Assembly: GCF_018294505.1 (NCBI RefSeq)
Contig: NC_057809.1
Location: 413,268,104-413,332,103, forward strand
DNA: 64,000 bases
DNA from: Triticum aestivum
Lineage: Eukaryota > Streptophyta > Magnoliopsida > Poales > Poaceae
Direction: 5' to 3'
The translations under genes were made by a program, and so were the position numbers. The notes below the pieces were generated by a model. The model was not told the DNA's origin. It searched no databases and worked only from the letters and a program-made list of their open reading frames with translations. Of the stretch, positions 35,182 to 47,830 are shown piece after piece (position 1 is the first letter of the stretch; every line of letters begins with the position of its first letter).

Positions 35182-36646
35182 ATGTCGACTGCAGGGATAA
35201 TAAAAGTCTCCGCTGCGTGCCCCGTCTTCGATGGAACTGAATATCCCTACTGGAAGAATAAGATGCGCATGCATCTTGAAGCCATTGACGTCGACCTATG
35301 GTATGTCGTCGAGAACGGTGTTCCCAAGGCTGGAGAAGGTGTCACTGTTGCTGATGTCAAGAAATTCATTCAACTGGACTCTACTGCCAAGAATATCATC
35401 TGTGGTCATCTGACCAAAGGACAGTATGGCCGTGTGAGTGCTTTGAAAACATCTAAGCTGGTCTGGGACTGGCTCTCCAAGGTCAATGAAGGCGTCTCAA
35501 CCCAGAGAGATCAGAGAATCAGTGTCCTTCGCAACCTCTTCAACCGCTTCAAGCGAAATGATAATGAGAATGTCCAGCTCACATTTGACCGACTCACTGA
35601 CATCACAAATGAGCTTCAAGCCCTCGGCGCTACTGAGATCACCAAACATGAAGTCGTCAAGACACTACTGAGATCACTTGATAGTTCGTTTGACACCCTA
35701 GCCCTGATGATTCAAGAACGTCCTGATTTCAAGACACTCGATTCGTCTGACATACTTGAGAGGCTCAACACACATGAGTTTCAGCTTTCTGAGAAAAGAG
35801 ATATCTACGGTCCAAACTATGGGCGAACTCGTGCCTTGAAGGCAAAACCTGTTTCCTCATCTGAAGAAGAATCTGACAGCAGTTCTGATGATCCTGAAGA
35901 CATTGAAAGGGAACTTGCAATGCTAGTGAAGAAGTTCCAAAAATTCACCAAGAAGAAAGGCTTCAGAAAGTCTTCACGATCAAGCTCAAGGAATGATGAG
36001 GCTTTTGCTCATGACTACAAGAAGAAAACATGCCACAAGTGCAAGAAAACTGGACACTTCATATCTGAGTGTCCACAGTGGGACAATGAGAACAGAAAGA
36101 AGAAGAAGAGCAAGGAATATGACTCCGACGACAAGAAGAAGAAGAAGAAATACACAAAGTCTTCTTCCAAGTCTTCCTCAAAGTCTTCATCACACAAGAA
36201 GAGCTCATCTGGCAAGGCACGTGCGTTTGTTGGCAAGGAAATGGATTCAGAGGAGGAGTCCGCTTCTGAGGAGGCAGAGGTGGAGTCTGAGGAGGAGTCT
36301 GATTCTGGCATTGCAAGTCTGGCTACAACATACGTCGCCAAGTCCATCTTCAATACTGAAGACAATGACTTCATCACCGACACCGATGCAAATGACAAGG
36401 ACTACTCCACTCCTACCTACTGCTTCATGGCACGCGGTGCCAAGGTAAACAAACGCACTACTCACTATCAAACATCTAGTGACGATGACTCTGATTGTGA
36501 TTCAAAACCCAGTTACAAAACACTTGCTAAAATTGCAACTGAACAATAGAAAGCCATGGAACATATTCAAAAACTGTTAGACAGAAGCGATGATCTGTTG
36601 GGTGCTGAAATGACTCGATCTGAATCCTTAATTGAAGACATAAAAA
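35182..36646 (+). pseudogene. Gag of element D, N-terminal and zinc-knuckle part
   Basis: A 455-codon frame (start MSTAGIIKVSAACPVFDG) carries the UBN2/Copia gag capsid-like domain (residues about 20-215, with YWKNKMRMHLEA, VWDWLSKVNEG and LTFDRLTDITNEL). A CCHC zinc knuckle follows at residues 284-297 (CHKCKKTGHFISEC), then Ser/Lys/Glu-rich low-complexity sequence. Gag forms the virus-like particle and packages RNA. A TAG at 36547 interrupts the frame, which then continues open to the element C insertion at 36646 and resumes at 45307. The ATG at 35182 is the first after the primer-binding site. Either the TAG is a mutation of CAG or readthrough occurs; mutation seems likelier. Confidence 0.88.
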
Positions 36647-38373
36647 TGTTGGGGAACGTTGCAGAAAACAAAAATTTCCTACGGTTTCACCAAGATCCAT
36701 CTATGAGTTCATCTAGCAACGAGTGATCGGATGCATCTACATACCTTTGTAGATCGCGAGCGGAAGCGTTCAAAGAACGGGGATGAGGTAGTCGTACACG
36801 ACGTGATCCAAATCACCAAAGATCCTAGCGCCGAACGGACGGCACCTCCGCGTTCAACACACGTACGGTCAGCGTAACGTCTCCTTCTTCTTGATCCAGC
36901 AAGGGGGAAGGAGAGGTTGAGGAAGATGGCTCCAGCAGCAGCATGACGGCGTGGTGGTGATGGAGCTGCAATACTCCGGTAGGGCTTCGCCAAGCTCTAT
37001 GGAGGAAGAGGAGGTGTTGGAGAGGGAGAGGGAGGCACCAAAGGCAAAGGTATGAAGTCCTCCATCTCCCCCACTATATATAGGAGGGCCTAGGGAGGGC
37101 GCCGGCCCTAGGAGATCCAATCTCCTAGGGGGCGGCGGCCAAGGGAGGATTCCCTCCGCCCCAAGGCACCTAGGGGGTGCCTTACCCTTGTGGGACTCTT
37201 CCCCTTTGAAACCCTAGGCGCATGGGCCTCTTGGGGCTGGTGCCCTTGGCCCATGTAGGCCAAGGCGCACCCCCTACAGCCCATGTGGCCCCCGGGGCAG
37301 GTGGCCCCACCCGGTGGACCCCCGGGACCCTTCCGGTGGTCCCGATACAATACCAGTGACCTTGAAACTTGTCCCGATGGCCGAAACAGCACTTCCTATA
37401 TATAATTCTTTACCACAGGACCATTCCGGAACTCCTCGTGACGTCCGGGATCTCATCCGGGACTCCGAACAACATTCGGGTTACTGCATATACATATCCC
37501 TACAACCCTAGCGTAACTGAACCTTAAGTGTGTAGACCCTACGGGTTCGGGAGACAAGCAGACATGACCGAGACAACTCTCCGGTCAATAACCAACAGCG
37601 GGATCTGGATACCCATGTTGGCTCCCACATGCTACACGATGATCTCATCGGATGAACCACGATGTCGAGGATTCTATCAACCCCGTATGCTATTCCCTTT
37701 GTCTATCGATATGTTACTTGCCCGAGATTCGATCGTCGGTATCCCAATACCTCGTTCAATCTCGTTACCGGCAAGTCACTTTACTCGTACCGTAATGCAT
37801 GATCCCGTGACCAGACACTTGGTCACTCTGAGCTCATTATGATGATGCATTACCGAGTGGGCCCAGTGATACCTCTCCGTCATACGGAGTGACAAATCCC
37901 AGTCTTGATCCGTGTCAACCCAACAGACACTTTCGGAGATACCCGTAGTATACCTTTATAGTCACCCAGTTACGTTGTGATGTTTGGTACACCCAAAGCA
38001 CCCCTACGGTATCCGGGAGTTACACGATCTCATGGTCTAAGGAAAGGATACTTGACATTGGAAAAACTCTAGCAAACGAACTATACGATCTTGTGCTATG
38101 TTTAGGATTGGGTCTTGTCCATCACATCATTCTCCTAATGATGTGATCTCGTTATCAATGACATCCAATGTCCATAGTCAGGAAACCATGACTATCTGTT
38201 GATCAACGAGCTAGTCAACTAGAGGCTTACTAGGGACATGTTGTTGTCTATTATTCACACATGTATTACGATTTCCGGATAACACAATTATAGCATGAAT
38301 AAAGACAATTATCATGAACAAGGAAATATAATAATAATGCTTTTATTATTGCCTCTAGGGCATATTTCCAACA
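36647..38373 (-). repeat. 3' LTR of element C
   Basis: On the minus strand it starts TGTTGGAAATATGCCC and ends GTTCCCCAACA. A TATA box (CTATATATAG) lies at about 37074-37083 (minus). Confidence 0.95.
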
Positions 38374-38386
38374 GTGTCCCACTTGC
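38374..38386 (-). other. Polypurine tract of element C
   Basis: The minus strand reads CAAGTGGGACAC directly before the 3' LTR start, at the position where plus-strand DNA synthesis is primed. Confidence 0.75.
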
Positions 38387-38405
38387 ACTAGAGTCAATAA
38401 TCTAG

Positions 38406-41400
38406 TTACATTGTTATGAATCGAACACCCATGGAATTCTGGTGTTGATCATGTTTTGCTCTAGGGAGAGGTTTAGTCAACGGATCTGCTACATTCAGGT
38501 CTGTATGTACTTTACAAATATCTATGTCTCCATCTTGAACATTTTCACAAATGGAGTTGAAGCGACGCTTGATGTGCCTTGTCTTCTTGTGAAACCTGGG
38601 CTCCTTGGCAAGTGCAATAGCTCCAGTGTTGTCACAGAAGAGTTTGATTGGCCCCGACGAATTGGGTATGACTCCTAGGTCGGTGATGAACTCCTTCACC
38701 CAAATTGCTTCATGTGCTGCCTCCGAGGCTGCCATGTACTCCACTTCACATGTAGATCCCGCCACGACGCTCTGCTTGCAACTGCACCAGCTTACTGCCC
38801 CACCATTCAAAATATACACGTATCCGGTTTGAGACTTAGAGTCATCCAGATCTGTGTCGAAGCTAGCGTCGACGTAACCCTTTACGACGAGCTCTTCGTC
38901 ACCTCCATAAACGAGAAACATTTCCTTAGTCCTTTTCAGGTACTTCAGGATATTCTTGACCGCTGTCCAGTGTTCCTTGCCGGGATTATTTTGGTACCTT
39001 CCTACCAAACTTACGGCAAGGATTACATCAGGTCTGGTACACAGCATGGCATACATAATAGAACCTATGGCTGAGGCATAGGGGATGACACTCATCTCTT
39101 CTATATCTTCTGCCGTGGTCAGACATTGAGCCGAGCTCAATTTCATACCTTGCAATACAGGCAAGAACCCCTTCTTAGACTGATCCATATTGAACTTCTT
39201 CAATATCTTATCAAGGTATGTGCTTTGTGAAAGACCTATCAGGCGTCTTGATCTATCTCTATAGATCTTGATGCCTAGTATATAAGCAGCTTCTCCAAGG
39301 TCTTTCATTGAAAAACTCTTATTCAAGTAGGCCTTAATGCTGTCCAAAAGTTCTATATCATTTCCCATCAAAAGTATGTCATCTACATATAGTATGAGAA
39401 ATGCTACAGAGCTCCCACTCACTTTCTTGTAAACGCAGGCTTCTCCATAAGTCTGCGTAAACCCAAACGCTTTGATCATCTCATCAAATCAAATGTTCCA
39501 ACTCCGAGATGCTTGCACCAGCCCATAAATCGAGCGTTGGAGCTTGCATACCTTGTCAGCATTCTTAGGATCGACAAAACCTTCCGACTGCATCATATAC
39601 AATTCTTCCTTAAGGAAACCATTAAGGAATGCCGTTTTGACGTCCATTTGCCATATCTCATAATCGTAGAATGCGGCAATTGCTAACATGATTCGGATGG
39701 ACTTCAGCTTCGCTACCGGTGAGAAAGTCTCATCGTAGTCAACCCCTTGAACTTGTCGATAACCCTTAGCGACAAGCCGAGCTTTATAGATGGTCACATT
39801 ACCATCCGCGTCTGTCTTCTTCTTAAAGATTCATTTATTTTCTATGGCTCGCCGTTCAACGGGCAAGTCAGTCAAAGTCCATACTTCGTTTTCATACATG
39901 GATCCTATCTCGGATTTCATGGCTTCTAGCCATTTGTCGGAATCCGGGCCCGCCATCGCTTCTTCATAGTTCGAAGGTTCACCGTTGTCTAACAACATGA
40001 TTTCCAAGACAGGGTTGCCGTACCACTCTGGTGCGGAACGTGTCCTTGTGGACCTTCGAAGTTCAGTAGCAACTTGATCTGAAGTTTCATGATCATCATC
40101 ATTAACTTCCTCTCTAGTCGGTGCAGGCACCTCAGGAACATTTTCTTGAGTTGCGCCATTTTCCGGTTCAAGAGGTAACACTTCATCAAGTTCTACTTTC
40201 CTTCCACTTACTTCTTTCGAGAGAAACTCCTTCTCTAGAAAGGATCCATTCTTGGCAACAAAGACCTTGCCTTCGGATCTGAGGTAGAAGGTATACCCAA
40301 TAGTTTCTTTAGGGTATCCTATGAAGACGCATTTTTCCGACTTGGGTTCGAGCTTTTCAGGTTGAAGTTTCTTGACATAAGCATCGCATCCCCAAACTTT
40401 TAGAAACGACAGCTTAGGTTTCTTCCCAAACCATAATTCATACGGTGTCGTCTCAATGGATTTCGACGGAGCCCTATTTAAAGTGAATGCGGCAGTCTCT
40501 AAAGCATAGCCCCAAAAAGATAGCGGTAAATCAATAAGAGACATCATAGATCGCACCATATCTAATAGAGTGCGATTACGACGTTTGGACACACCATTAC
40601 GCTGAGGTGTTCCAGGCGGCGTGAGTTGTGAAACTATTCCACATTTCCTTAAGTGTGTGCCAAATTCGTGACTCAAGTATTCTCCTCCACGATCTGATCG
40701 CAAAAACTTGATTTTCCTGTCACGTTGATTCTCAACCTCACTCTGAAATTCTTTGAACTTTTCAAAGGTTTCAGACTTGTGTTTCATTAAGTAGACATAC
40801 CCATATCTACTCAAATCATCAGTGAGGGTGAGAACATAACGATAGCCACCGCGAGCCTCAACACTCATTGGACCGCACACATCAGTATGTATGATTTCCA
40901 ATAAGTTGGTTGCTCGCTCCATTGTTCCTGAGAACGGAGTCTTGGTCATTTTACCCATGAGGCATGGTTCGCACGTGTCAAATGATTCATAATCAAGAGA
41001 CTCTAAAAGTCCATCTGCATGGAGCTTCTTCATGCGTTTGACACCTATGTGACCAAGGCGGCAGTGCCACAAGTATGTGGGACTATCATTATCAACCTTA
41101 CATCTTTTGGCACTCACACTATGAACATGTGTAGCATTACGCTCGAGATTCATTAAGAATAAACCATTCACCATCGGAGCATGACCATAAAACATATCTC
41201 TCATATAAATAGAACAACCATTATTCTCAGATTTAAATGAGTAGCCATCTCGAATTAAACGAGATCCCGATACAATATTCATGCTCAAAGCTGGCACTAA
41301 ATAACAATTATTAAGGTTTAAAATTAATCCCGAAGGTAAATGTAGAGGTAGCATGCCGACGGCGATTACATTGACCATGGAACCATTCCCGACGCGCAAC

Positions 41401-41420
41401 GTCACCTCGTCCCTTGCCAA
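38406..41420 (-). pseudogene. Pol (integrase, reverse transcriptase, RNase H) of element C
   Basis: One minus-strand phase of about 1005 codons encodes the protease C-terminal part, integrase (WHCRLGHIG, CEPCLMGK, HTDVCGPM, SDRGGEY), reverse transcriptase (YKARLVAKGYRQVQG, YVDDILLMGND) and RNase H (GYVDASFDTD, CDNTGAIALA, DPLTKPLP). Four lesions are visible. The protease DTG/DSG segment is missing, with a shift relative to gag. The integrase third catalytic residue is Lys (NGVSKRRNR, codon at 40584-40586) instead of Glu. TGA codons stand at 39831-39833 (Trp expected) and 39489-39491 (Arg expected). YVDD is intact. Autonomous transposition is impossible for this copy. Confidence 0.9.
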
Positions 41421-41427
41421 TCTCCGC

Positions 41428-42276
41428 TTATTCCGCAGCCCCTTTTGTTTTGCCGGCCTTCTTGTCCGCTAAGTATTTGGGGCAGTTCCGCTTCCAGTGA
41501 CCACTTCCCTTGCAATAAAAGCACTCAGTCTCGGGCTTGGGTCCATTCTTTGGCTTCTTCCCGGCAGCTTGCTTGCCGGGCACGGCAACTCCCTTGCCGT
41601 CCTTCTTGAAGTTCTTTTTACCCTTGCCCTTCTTGAACTTAGTGGTTTTATTGACCATCAACACTTGATGTTCCTTCTTGACTTCTACCTCTGCTGATTT
41701 CAGCATTGCAAATACCTCAGGAATGGTCTTTTGCATCCCCTGCATATTGAAGTTCATCACAAAGCTCTTGTAGCTTGGTGGAAGCAACTGGAGGATTCTG
41801 TCAATGACCGCGTCATCCGGGAGATTAACTCCGAGCTGAGTCAAGCGGTTATGTAACCCAGACATAGTGAGTATGTGCTCGCTGACAGAACTATTTTCCT
41901 CCATCTTACAGCTGAAGAATTTGTCGGAGACCTCATATCTCTCGATCCGGGCATGAGCTTGAAAAACCATTTTCAGCTCTTCGAACATCTCATATGCTCC
42001 ATGTCTCTCAAAACGCTTTTGGAGCCCCGGCTCTAAGCTGTAAAGCATGCCGCACTGAACGAGGGAGTAGTCATCAATACGTGTCTGCCAAGCGTTCATA
42101 ACGTCTTGGTTCTGTGGGACGGGAGCTTCACCTAGCGGTGCTTGTAGGACATAATCTTTCTTGGCAGCTATGAGGATGATCCTCAGGTTCCGGACCCAAT
42201 CCGTGTAGTTGCTGCCATCGTCTTTCAGCTTGGTTTTCTCTAGGAACGCGTTGAAGTTGAGGACTACGTTGGCCAT
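41428..42276 (-). CDS. Gag of element C
   Basis: This intact 282-residue frame (MANVVLNFNAFLEKTKLKDD) contains a UBN2-type Copia gag domain (residues about 20-200). A lysine-rich linker follows, then a CCHC zinc knuckle at residues 252-265 (CFYCKGSGHWKRNC). It ends GKTKGAAE just before the point where the protease should begin. In related elements gag normally runs into pol in one frame, so the TAA here probably results from the deletion that removed the protease active site. The protein could still assemble particles and be used in trans. The start codon is the first in frame after the leader. Confidence 0.88.
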   Translation of the reverse strand: MANVVLNFNAFLEKTKLKDDGSNYTDWVRNLRIILIAAKKDYVLQAPLGEAPVPQNQDVMNAWQTRIDDYSLVQCGMLYSLEPGLQKRFERHGAYEMFEELKMVFQAHARIERYEVSDKFFSCKMEENSSVSEHILTMSGLHNRLTQLGVNLPDDAVIDRILQLLPPSYKSFVMNFNMQGMQKTIPEVFAMLKSAEVEVKKEHQVLMVNKTTKFKKGKGKKNFKKDGKGVAVPGKQAAGKKPKNGPKPETECFYCKGSGHWKRNCPKYLADKKAGKTKGAAE

Positions 42277-43556
42277 TTGATCTACAAGACATATTGTAAA
42301 TATTTTAGACTAAGTTCATGATAATTAAGTTCATCTAATCAAATTATTCAATGAACTCCCACTTAGATAGACATCCCTCCAGTCATCTAAGTATAACATG
42401 ATCCGAGTTGACTAGGTCGTGTCCGATCATCACGTGAGACGGTTTAGTCAACATCGGTGAACATCTTCATGTTGATCGTATCTTCTATACGACTCATGCT
42501 TGACCTTTCGGTCTTCTGTGTTCTGAGGCCATGTCTGTACGTGCTAGGCTCGTCAAGTCAACCTAAGTGTTTGCATGTGTAAATCTGTCTTACACCCGTT
42601 GTATGTGAACGTCTGAATCAAACACCCGATCATCACGTGGTGCTTTGAAACAACGAACTGTCGCAACGGTGCACAGTTAGGGAAACACTTTCTTGAAATT
42701 ATTATGAGGGATCATCTTATTTACTACCGTCGTTCTAAGTAAACAAGATGCAAAACATGATAAACATCACATGCAATCAAATAATAATAGTGACATGATA
42801 TGGCCAAAATCACATAGCTCCTTTGATCTCCATCTTGGGGCTCCATGATCATCTTGTCACCGGCTTGACACCATGATCTCCATCATCATGATCTCCATCA
42901 TCGTGTCTCCATGAAGTTGCTCGCCAACTATTACTTCTACTACTATGGCTAACGCGTTTAGCAATAAAGTAAAGTAATTTACATGGTGTTTCTCAATGAC
43001 ACGCAGGTCATATAAAAAATAAAGACAACTCCTATGGCTCCTGCCGGTTGTCATACGCATCGACATGCAAGTCGTGATTCCTATTACAATAGCATGAACA
43101 TCTCATACATCACATATAGATCATTCATCATTCATCACAACTTTGGCCATATCATATCACAAACCACTTGCTGCAAAAACAAGTTAGACGTCCTCTAATT
43201 GTTGTTGCAAGTTTTACGTGGCTGAAATAGGGTTCTAGCAAGAACGTTTTCTTACCTACGTGAAAGCCACAACGTGATTTGTCAACTTCTATTTACCCTT
43301 CATAAGGACCCTTTTCATCGAATCCGCTCCAACTAAAGTGGGAGAGACAGACACCCGCCAGCCACCTTATGCAACTTGTGCATGTTAGTCGGTGGAACCG
43401 GTCTCACGTAAGCGTACATGTAAGGTTGGTCCGGGCCGCTTCATCCCACAATACCGTTGAAGCAAGATAAGACTAGTAGCGGCAAGAAACTTGACAACAT
43501 CTACGCCCACAACAAATTGTGTTCTACTCGCGCAAGAAGAACTACGCATAGACCTA
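42277..43556 (-). other. Untranslated leader of element C
   Basis: This roughly 1.3-kb leader lies between the primer-binding site and gag on the minus strand. It has no convincing coding frame and is long, as in BARE1-type elements. Confidence 0.7.
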
Positions 43557-43569
43557 GCTCATGATGCCA
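43557..43569 (-). other. Primer-binding site of element C (diverged)
   Basis: The minus strand reads TGGCATCATGAGC one base from the LTR. It differs from TGGTATCAGAGC by a substitution and an inserted base. Confidence 0.65.
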
Positions 43570-43570
43570 C

Positions 43571-45301
43571 TGTTGGGGAATGTTGCAGAAAACAAAAATT
43601 TCCTACGGTTTCACCAAGATCCATCTATGAGTTCATATAGCAACGAGTGATCGGATGCATCTACATACCTTTGTAGATCGCGAGCGGAAGCGTTCAAAGA
43701 ACGGGGATGAGGTAGTCGTACACGACGTGATCCAAATCACCGAAGATCCTAGCGCCAAACGGACGGCACCTCCGCGTTCAACACACGTACGGTCAGCGTA
43801 ACGTCTCCTTCTTCTTGATCCAGCAAGGGGAAAGGAGAGGTTGAGGAAGATGGCTCCAGCAGCAGCAGGACGGCGTGGTGGTGATGGAGCTACAGTACTC
43901 CGGCAGGGCTTCGCCAAGCTCTATGGAGGAAGAGGAGGTGTTGGAGAGGGAGAGGGAGGCACCAAAGGCAAAGGTATGAAGTCCTCCATCTCCCCCACTA
44001 TATATAGGAGGGCCTAGGGGGGGGCGCTGGCCCTAGGAGATCCAATCTCCTAGGGGGGCGGCGGCCAAGGGAGGATTCCCTCCCCCCTCCAAGGCACCTA
44101 GGGGGTGCCTTCCCCTTGTGGGACTCTTCCCCTTTGAAACCCTAGGCGCATGGGCCTCTTGGGGCTGGTGCCCTTGGCCCATGTAGTCCAAGGCGCACCC
44201 CCTACAGCCCATGTGGCCCCCGGGGCAGGTGGCCCCACCCGGTGGAACCACGGGACCCTTCCGGTGGTCCCGGTACAATACTGGTGACCCCGAAACTTGT
44301 CCCGATGGCCGAAACAGCACTTCCTATATATAATTCTTTACCTCCGGACCATTTCGGAACTCCTCGTGACGTCCGGGATCTCATCCGGGACTCCGAACAA
44401 CATTTGGGTTACTGCATATACATATCCCTACAACCCTAGCATCACCGAACCTTAAATGTGTAGACCCTACGGGTTCGGGAGACATGTAGACATGACCGAG
44501 ACGACTCTCCGGTCAATAACCAACAGCGGGATCTGGATACCCATGTTGGCTCCCACATACTCCACGATGATCTCATCGAATGAACCACGATGTCAAGGAT
44601 TTAAGCAACCCCGTATACAATTCCCTTTGTCAATCGGTATGTTACTTGCCCGAGATTCGATCGTCGGTATCCCAATACCTCGTTCAATCTCGTTACCGGC
44701 AAGTCACTTTACTCGTACCGTAATGCATGATCCCGTGACCATACACTTGGTCACTTTGAGCTCATAATGATGATGCATTACCGAGTGGGCCCAGTGATAC
44801 CTCTCCGTCATACGGAGTGACAAATCCCAGTCTTGATCCGTGTCAACCCAACAGACACTTTCGGAGATACCCGTAGTATACCTTTATAGTCACCCAGTTA
44901 TGTTGTGACGTTTGGTACACCCAAAGCACCCCTACGGTATCCGGGAGTTACACGATCTCATGGTCTAAGGAAAGGATACTTGACATTGGAAAAACTCTAG
45001 CAAACGAACTATACGATCTTGTGCTATGTTTAGGATTGGGTCTTGTCCATCACATCATTCTCCTAATGATGTGATCTCGTTATCAATGACATCCAATGTC
45101 CATAGTCAGGAAACCATGACTATCTGTTGATCAACGAGCTAGTCAACTAGAGGCTTACTAGGGACATGTTGTTGTCTATTATTCACACATGTATTATGAT
45201 TTCCGGATAACACAGTTATAGCATGAATAAAGACAATTATCATGAACAAGGAAATATAATAATAATGCTTTTATTATTGCCTCTAGGGCATATTTCCAAC
45301 A
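43571..45301 (-). repeat. 5' LTR of element C
   Basis: This 1731-bp partner of 36647-38373 has only scattered differences by eye. A TATA box lies at about 43998-44007 (minus). Confidence 0.95.
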
Positions 45302-45306
45302 AAAAA

Positions 45307-46373
45307 ATCTTCACGTTAAGTATCAGGAACTTGAAGATCGTCATGATACTCTCTCAACAACTCATGAAAAGCTTTCCTATGATTATCTTCAAAGGAAGCA
45401 AGAACTTGAGAAATTGAGAGCGGCTCCTGAAGATCTTCAAAAGGAAAACGAGTCACTTCGCGCTGAACAGATCAGTACCGCTCAGGAAGGATTTGAACCA
45501 CCATGTCTTAAATGCATTGAGCGTGATAATGCTACTTTTGTTGCTGAATGTTCCACTGCTACTGCTGTTGCAATATCTTCAACTGTTGATGTGGTAACTA
45601 ACCCCTCTGCTGAGGATACCACTGCTATTGCTGATGAAAATGCTAGGTTGAAGACATTGCTTGAAACAGGGATGTACAAAAGTCTTAAAGGACATCAGAC
45701 ATTATGTGATGTCCTCAAGAAACAGATTCTGAACCGAAACCCTAGGAAAGAGGGTGTTGGGTTCGTAAGGAAAATAAATGCAGATGGCTCTTACTGGAAA
45801 CTTGAGCAGTACCCCAAAACCAAGTGGGTTGCTGCAAAGGAACCTTCAGCAGATCCATCCAATTTATCTGGCTTCACTTGTGCTAACCCCATTATCATTG
45901 ATGAATCCTTTGATGCAAACTATATATTGTTTAAGAATCAGAATGGTGAAGTGTTTGCCAGGTACATTGGTACTAACTGCAGGAATGGACCGCCTATGAA
46001 GAAGATCTGGGTTCCGAAAAAGTGTCTGGAAAATCTTCCTGTGAATGTCTTCATGACACCTCACTTGAAGAAGACAAACCTCAGACCAAAGGCTTCATAT
46101 GGTCCAAAGGCTTCATACAAACAGAGGACTCATCTGAGTCACACTAACGTAAATGTTTTGCAGGGAAACCATACTCAGGCATATGAATATGAGAGCGGTT
46201 CATCAAACCGTCATGTTCATATGACCAAAAATTATTCTGCTTATTCTTATCAGTACTATTGTCCACCTGCAAGGCTGTTTGCTAAGGCTTCAAAGCCAAA
46301 ATTCTCAGATGTTGCACTTAGACTTATTGCTTCTAAGCCACCCTTGAAGATGTGGGTGGTTAAGAAAGCTTAA
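45307..46373 (+). pseudogene. Gag C-terminal/spacer region of element D
   Basis: This continues the gag phase after element C is discounted. It begins with a heptad-rich, probably coiled-coil stretch (YQELEDRHDTL, LQKENESLRAEQ). Then comes a block GMYKSLKGHQTLCDVLKKQ and VGFVRKINADGSYWKLEQYP, homologous to the gag end of element B (52090-52230). It ends with MWVVKKA and a TAA at 46371-46373. Long coiled-coil gags of this kind are typical of Sireviruses. The stop may be the natural gag terminus, with pol reached by another frame or by frameshifting. Confidence 0.78.
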
Positions 46374-46654
46374 CTCTCTTTTGCAGGGAAAGGTCTCCAG
46401 CAGAAAACCAAAATCTTCTGACGCTATTGCTGGGGACCTTAAAAATCTTGTAGGGCGCAAGATAAAATGCCCGAATGGCATCATTATGTACTTCGTTACT
46501 GAATCGCATGCTACTCTCCCTATTAGTCCTAATCTAGATCTAAGTTTTCATAACCCACTGGTTCGTCAAATGTTTTTGCTTCACAATTCTCTTCGTGAAG
46601 CCTATCCCCCTAACTGCACTGTAGGGTACGACACCAGCGTCTTCAAAGTCTTCA
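46374..46654 (+). other. Gag-pol junction of element D
   Basis: An open frame of 95 codons (46381-46668) runs through the junction in a phase different from both gag and pol and shows no known domain. Pol picks up in a new phase near 46655. Confidence 0.5.
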
Positions 46655-47830
46655 GAATGGATTATTGACAGTGGGTGTACAAATCACATGACTGGCAAAA
46701 GAAGCCTTCTTATGGACTCAACCTTACGTCCATCCGACAAGAGCCACATCACATTTGCTGACACTGGTAAAAGTAAGGTATTGGGTCTAGGTAGAGTTGC
46801 AATCTCAAAGGATCAACACATGGATAAAGTCATGCTTGTTGAATCCCTTGGTTTCAACTTAATGTCTATCTCAATGCTTTGCGATTTGAACATGGTCGTA
46901 ATATTTGGAAAATATCGTTGCCTGGTACTAATGGAATCTGACAAGTCTCTAGTGTTTGAAGGGTAGCGGAAAGATGATTTGTATGTGGTAGATTTCTCAG
47001 CAGGGCCACAACTTGCAGTATGTCTTCTTGCAAAAGCTTCAGAATGCTGGCTTTGGCATCGGAGGCTTGGGCATGCTGGCATGAGGAACCTCCACACCCT
47101 TGCAAAGAAGAAACATGTCATAGGCATCGAGGGCGTCAAGTTCAAGAAAGATCACTTATGCGGTGCCTGTGAAGCAGGGAAGATGACGAGGGCAAACCAT
47201 CCCTCGAAGACAATCATGACCACTACTCGACCCTTCGAACTGCTTCACATGGATCTTTTTGGTCCCACTCACTACTCAACTTTTACCACTACTGCTTGCC
47301 TCTATGGCTTTGTCATTATTGATGATTACTCTAGATATACTTGGGTGCACATAATCCTTTACAAGACTAAAGTGCAGGATGTCTTCAGACGCTTCGCCAA
47401 TCGAGCCATGAACAATTACGGCGCCAAGATAAAGCACATCAGAAGTGACAATGGCACTGAATTCAAGAACACTGGCCTTGATACATATCTTGATACCTTG
47501 GGCATCACACATGAATTCTCGGCTCCGTACACGCCACAGCAGAATGGCGTCGTCGAACGCAAGAACAGAACACTCATTGAGATGACCAGAACGATGCTAG
47601 ATGAATACAAGACTCCAAGAAAATTCTGGACTGAAGCCATTGACACTGCATGCCATACAATCAATCGTGTTTATCTTCACAAGCTTCTGAACAAGACATC
47701 TTATGAACTCCTAACTGGCAAGAAGCCAAATGTTAGTTACTTCAGAGTATTTGGCGCAAGGTGCTGGATCAAGGACCCACACCACACCTCAAAGTTTGCA
47801 CCAAAAGCACATGAGGGTTTTATGCTTGGA
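46655..47830 (+). pseudogene. Protease-integrase part of pol, element D
   Basis: The protease motif WIIDSGCTNHMTG starts at about 46658, giving an intact DSG. One TAG at 46964 interrupts the frame shortly before integrase. Integrase then shows the His-His-Cys-Cys region (WHRRLGHAG, LCGACEAGK) and the complete catalytic triad: HMDLFGP, SDNGTEF and NGVVERKNR. The frame is cut at GFMLG (47830) by the TGTAACACCC element and continues in phase at 61819. The enzyme would insert the element into host DNA. Apart from the TAG the sequence looks functional. Confidence 0.88.

Larger units (their letters stand above)
36647..45301 (-). mobile_element. Angela/WIS/BARE1-type Copia element C, full length
   Basis: LTRs at 36647-38373 and 43571-45301 enclose a 5.2-kb internal region on the minus strand. 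The duplication aaaaa is at 36642-36646 and 45302-45306. Gag is intact. Pol is one long phase with two nonsense codons, a lost protease active site and a changed integrase active site. The LTRs are 1727 and 1731 bp and very similar by eye, so the insertion is comparatively recent. It sits in the gag of element D. Confidence 0.95.

Noticed and set aside
46381..46668. 95-codon frame at the gag-pol junction of D as a separate gene
   Set aside because: It is in a phase between gag and pol, has no domain, and likely reflects linker sequence.
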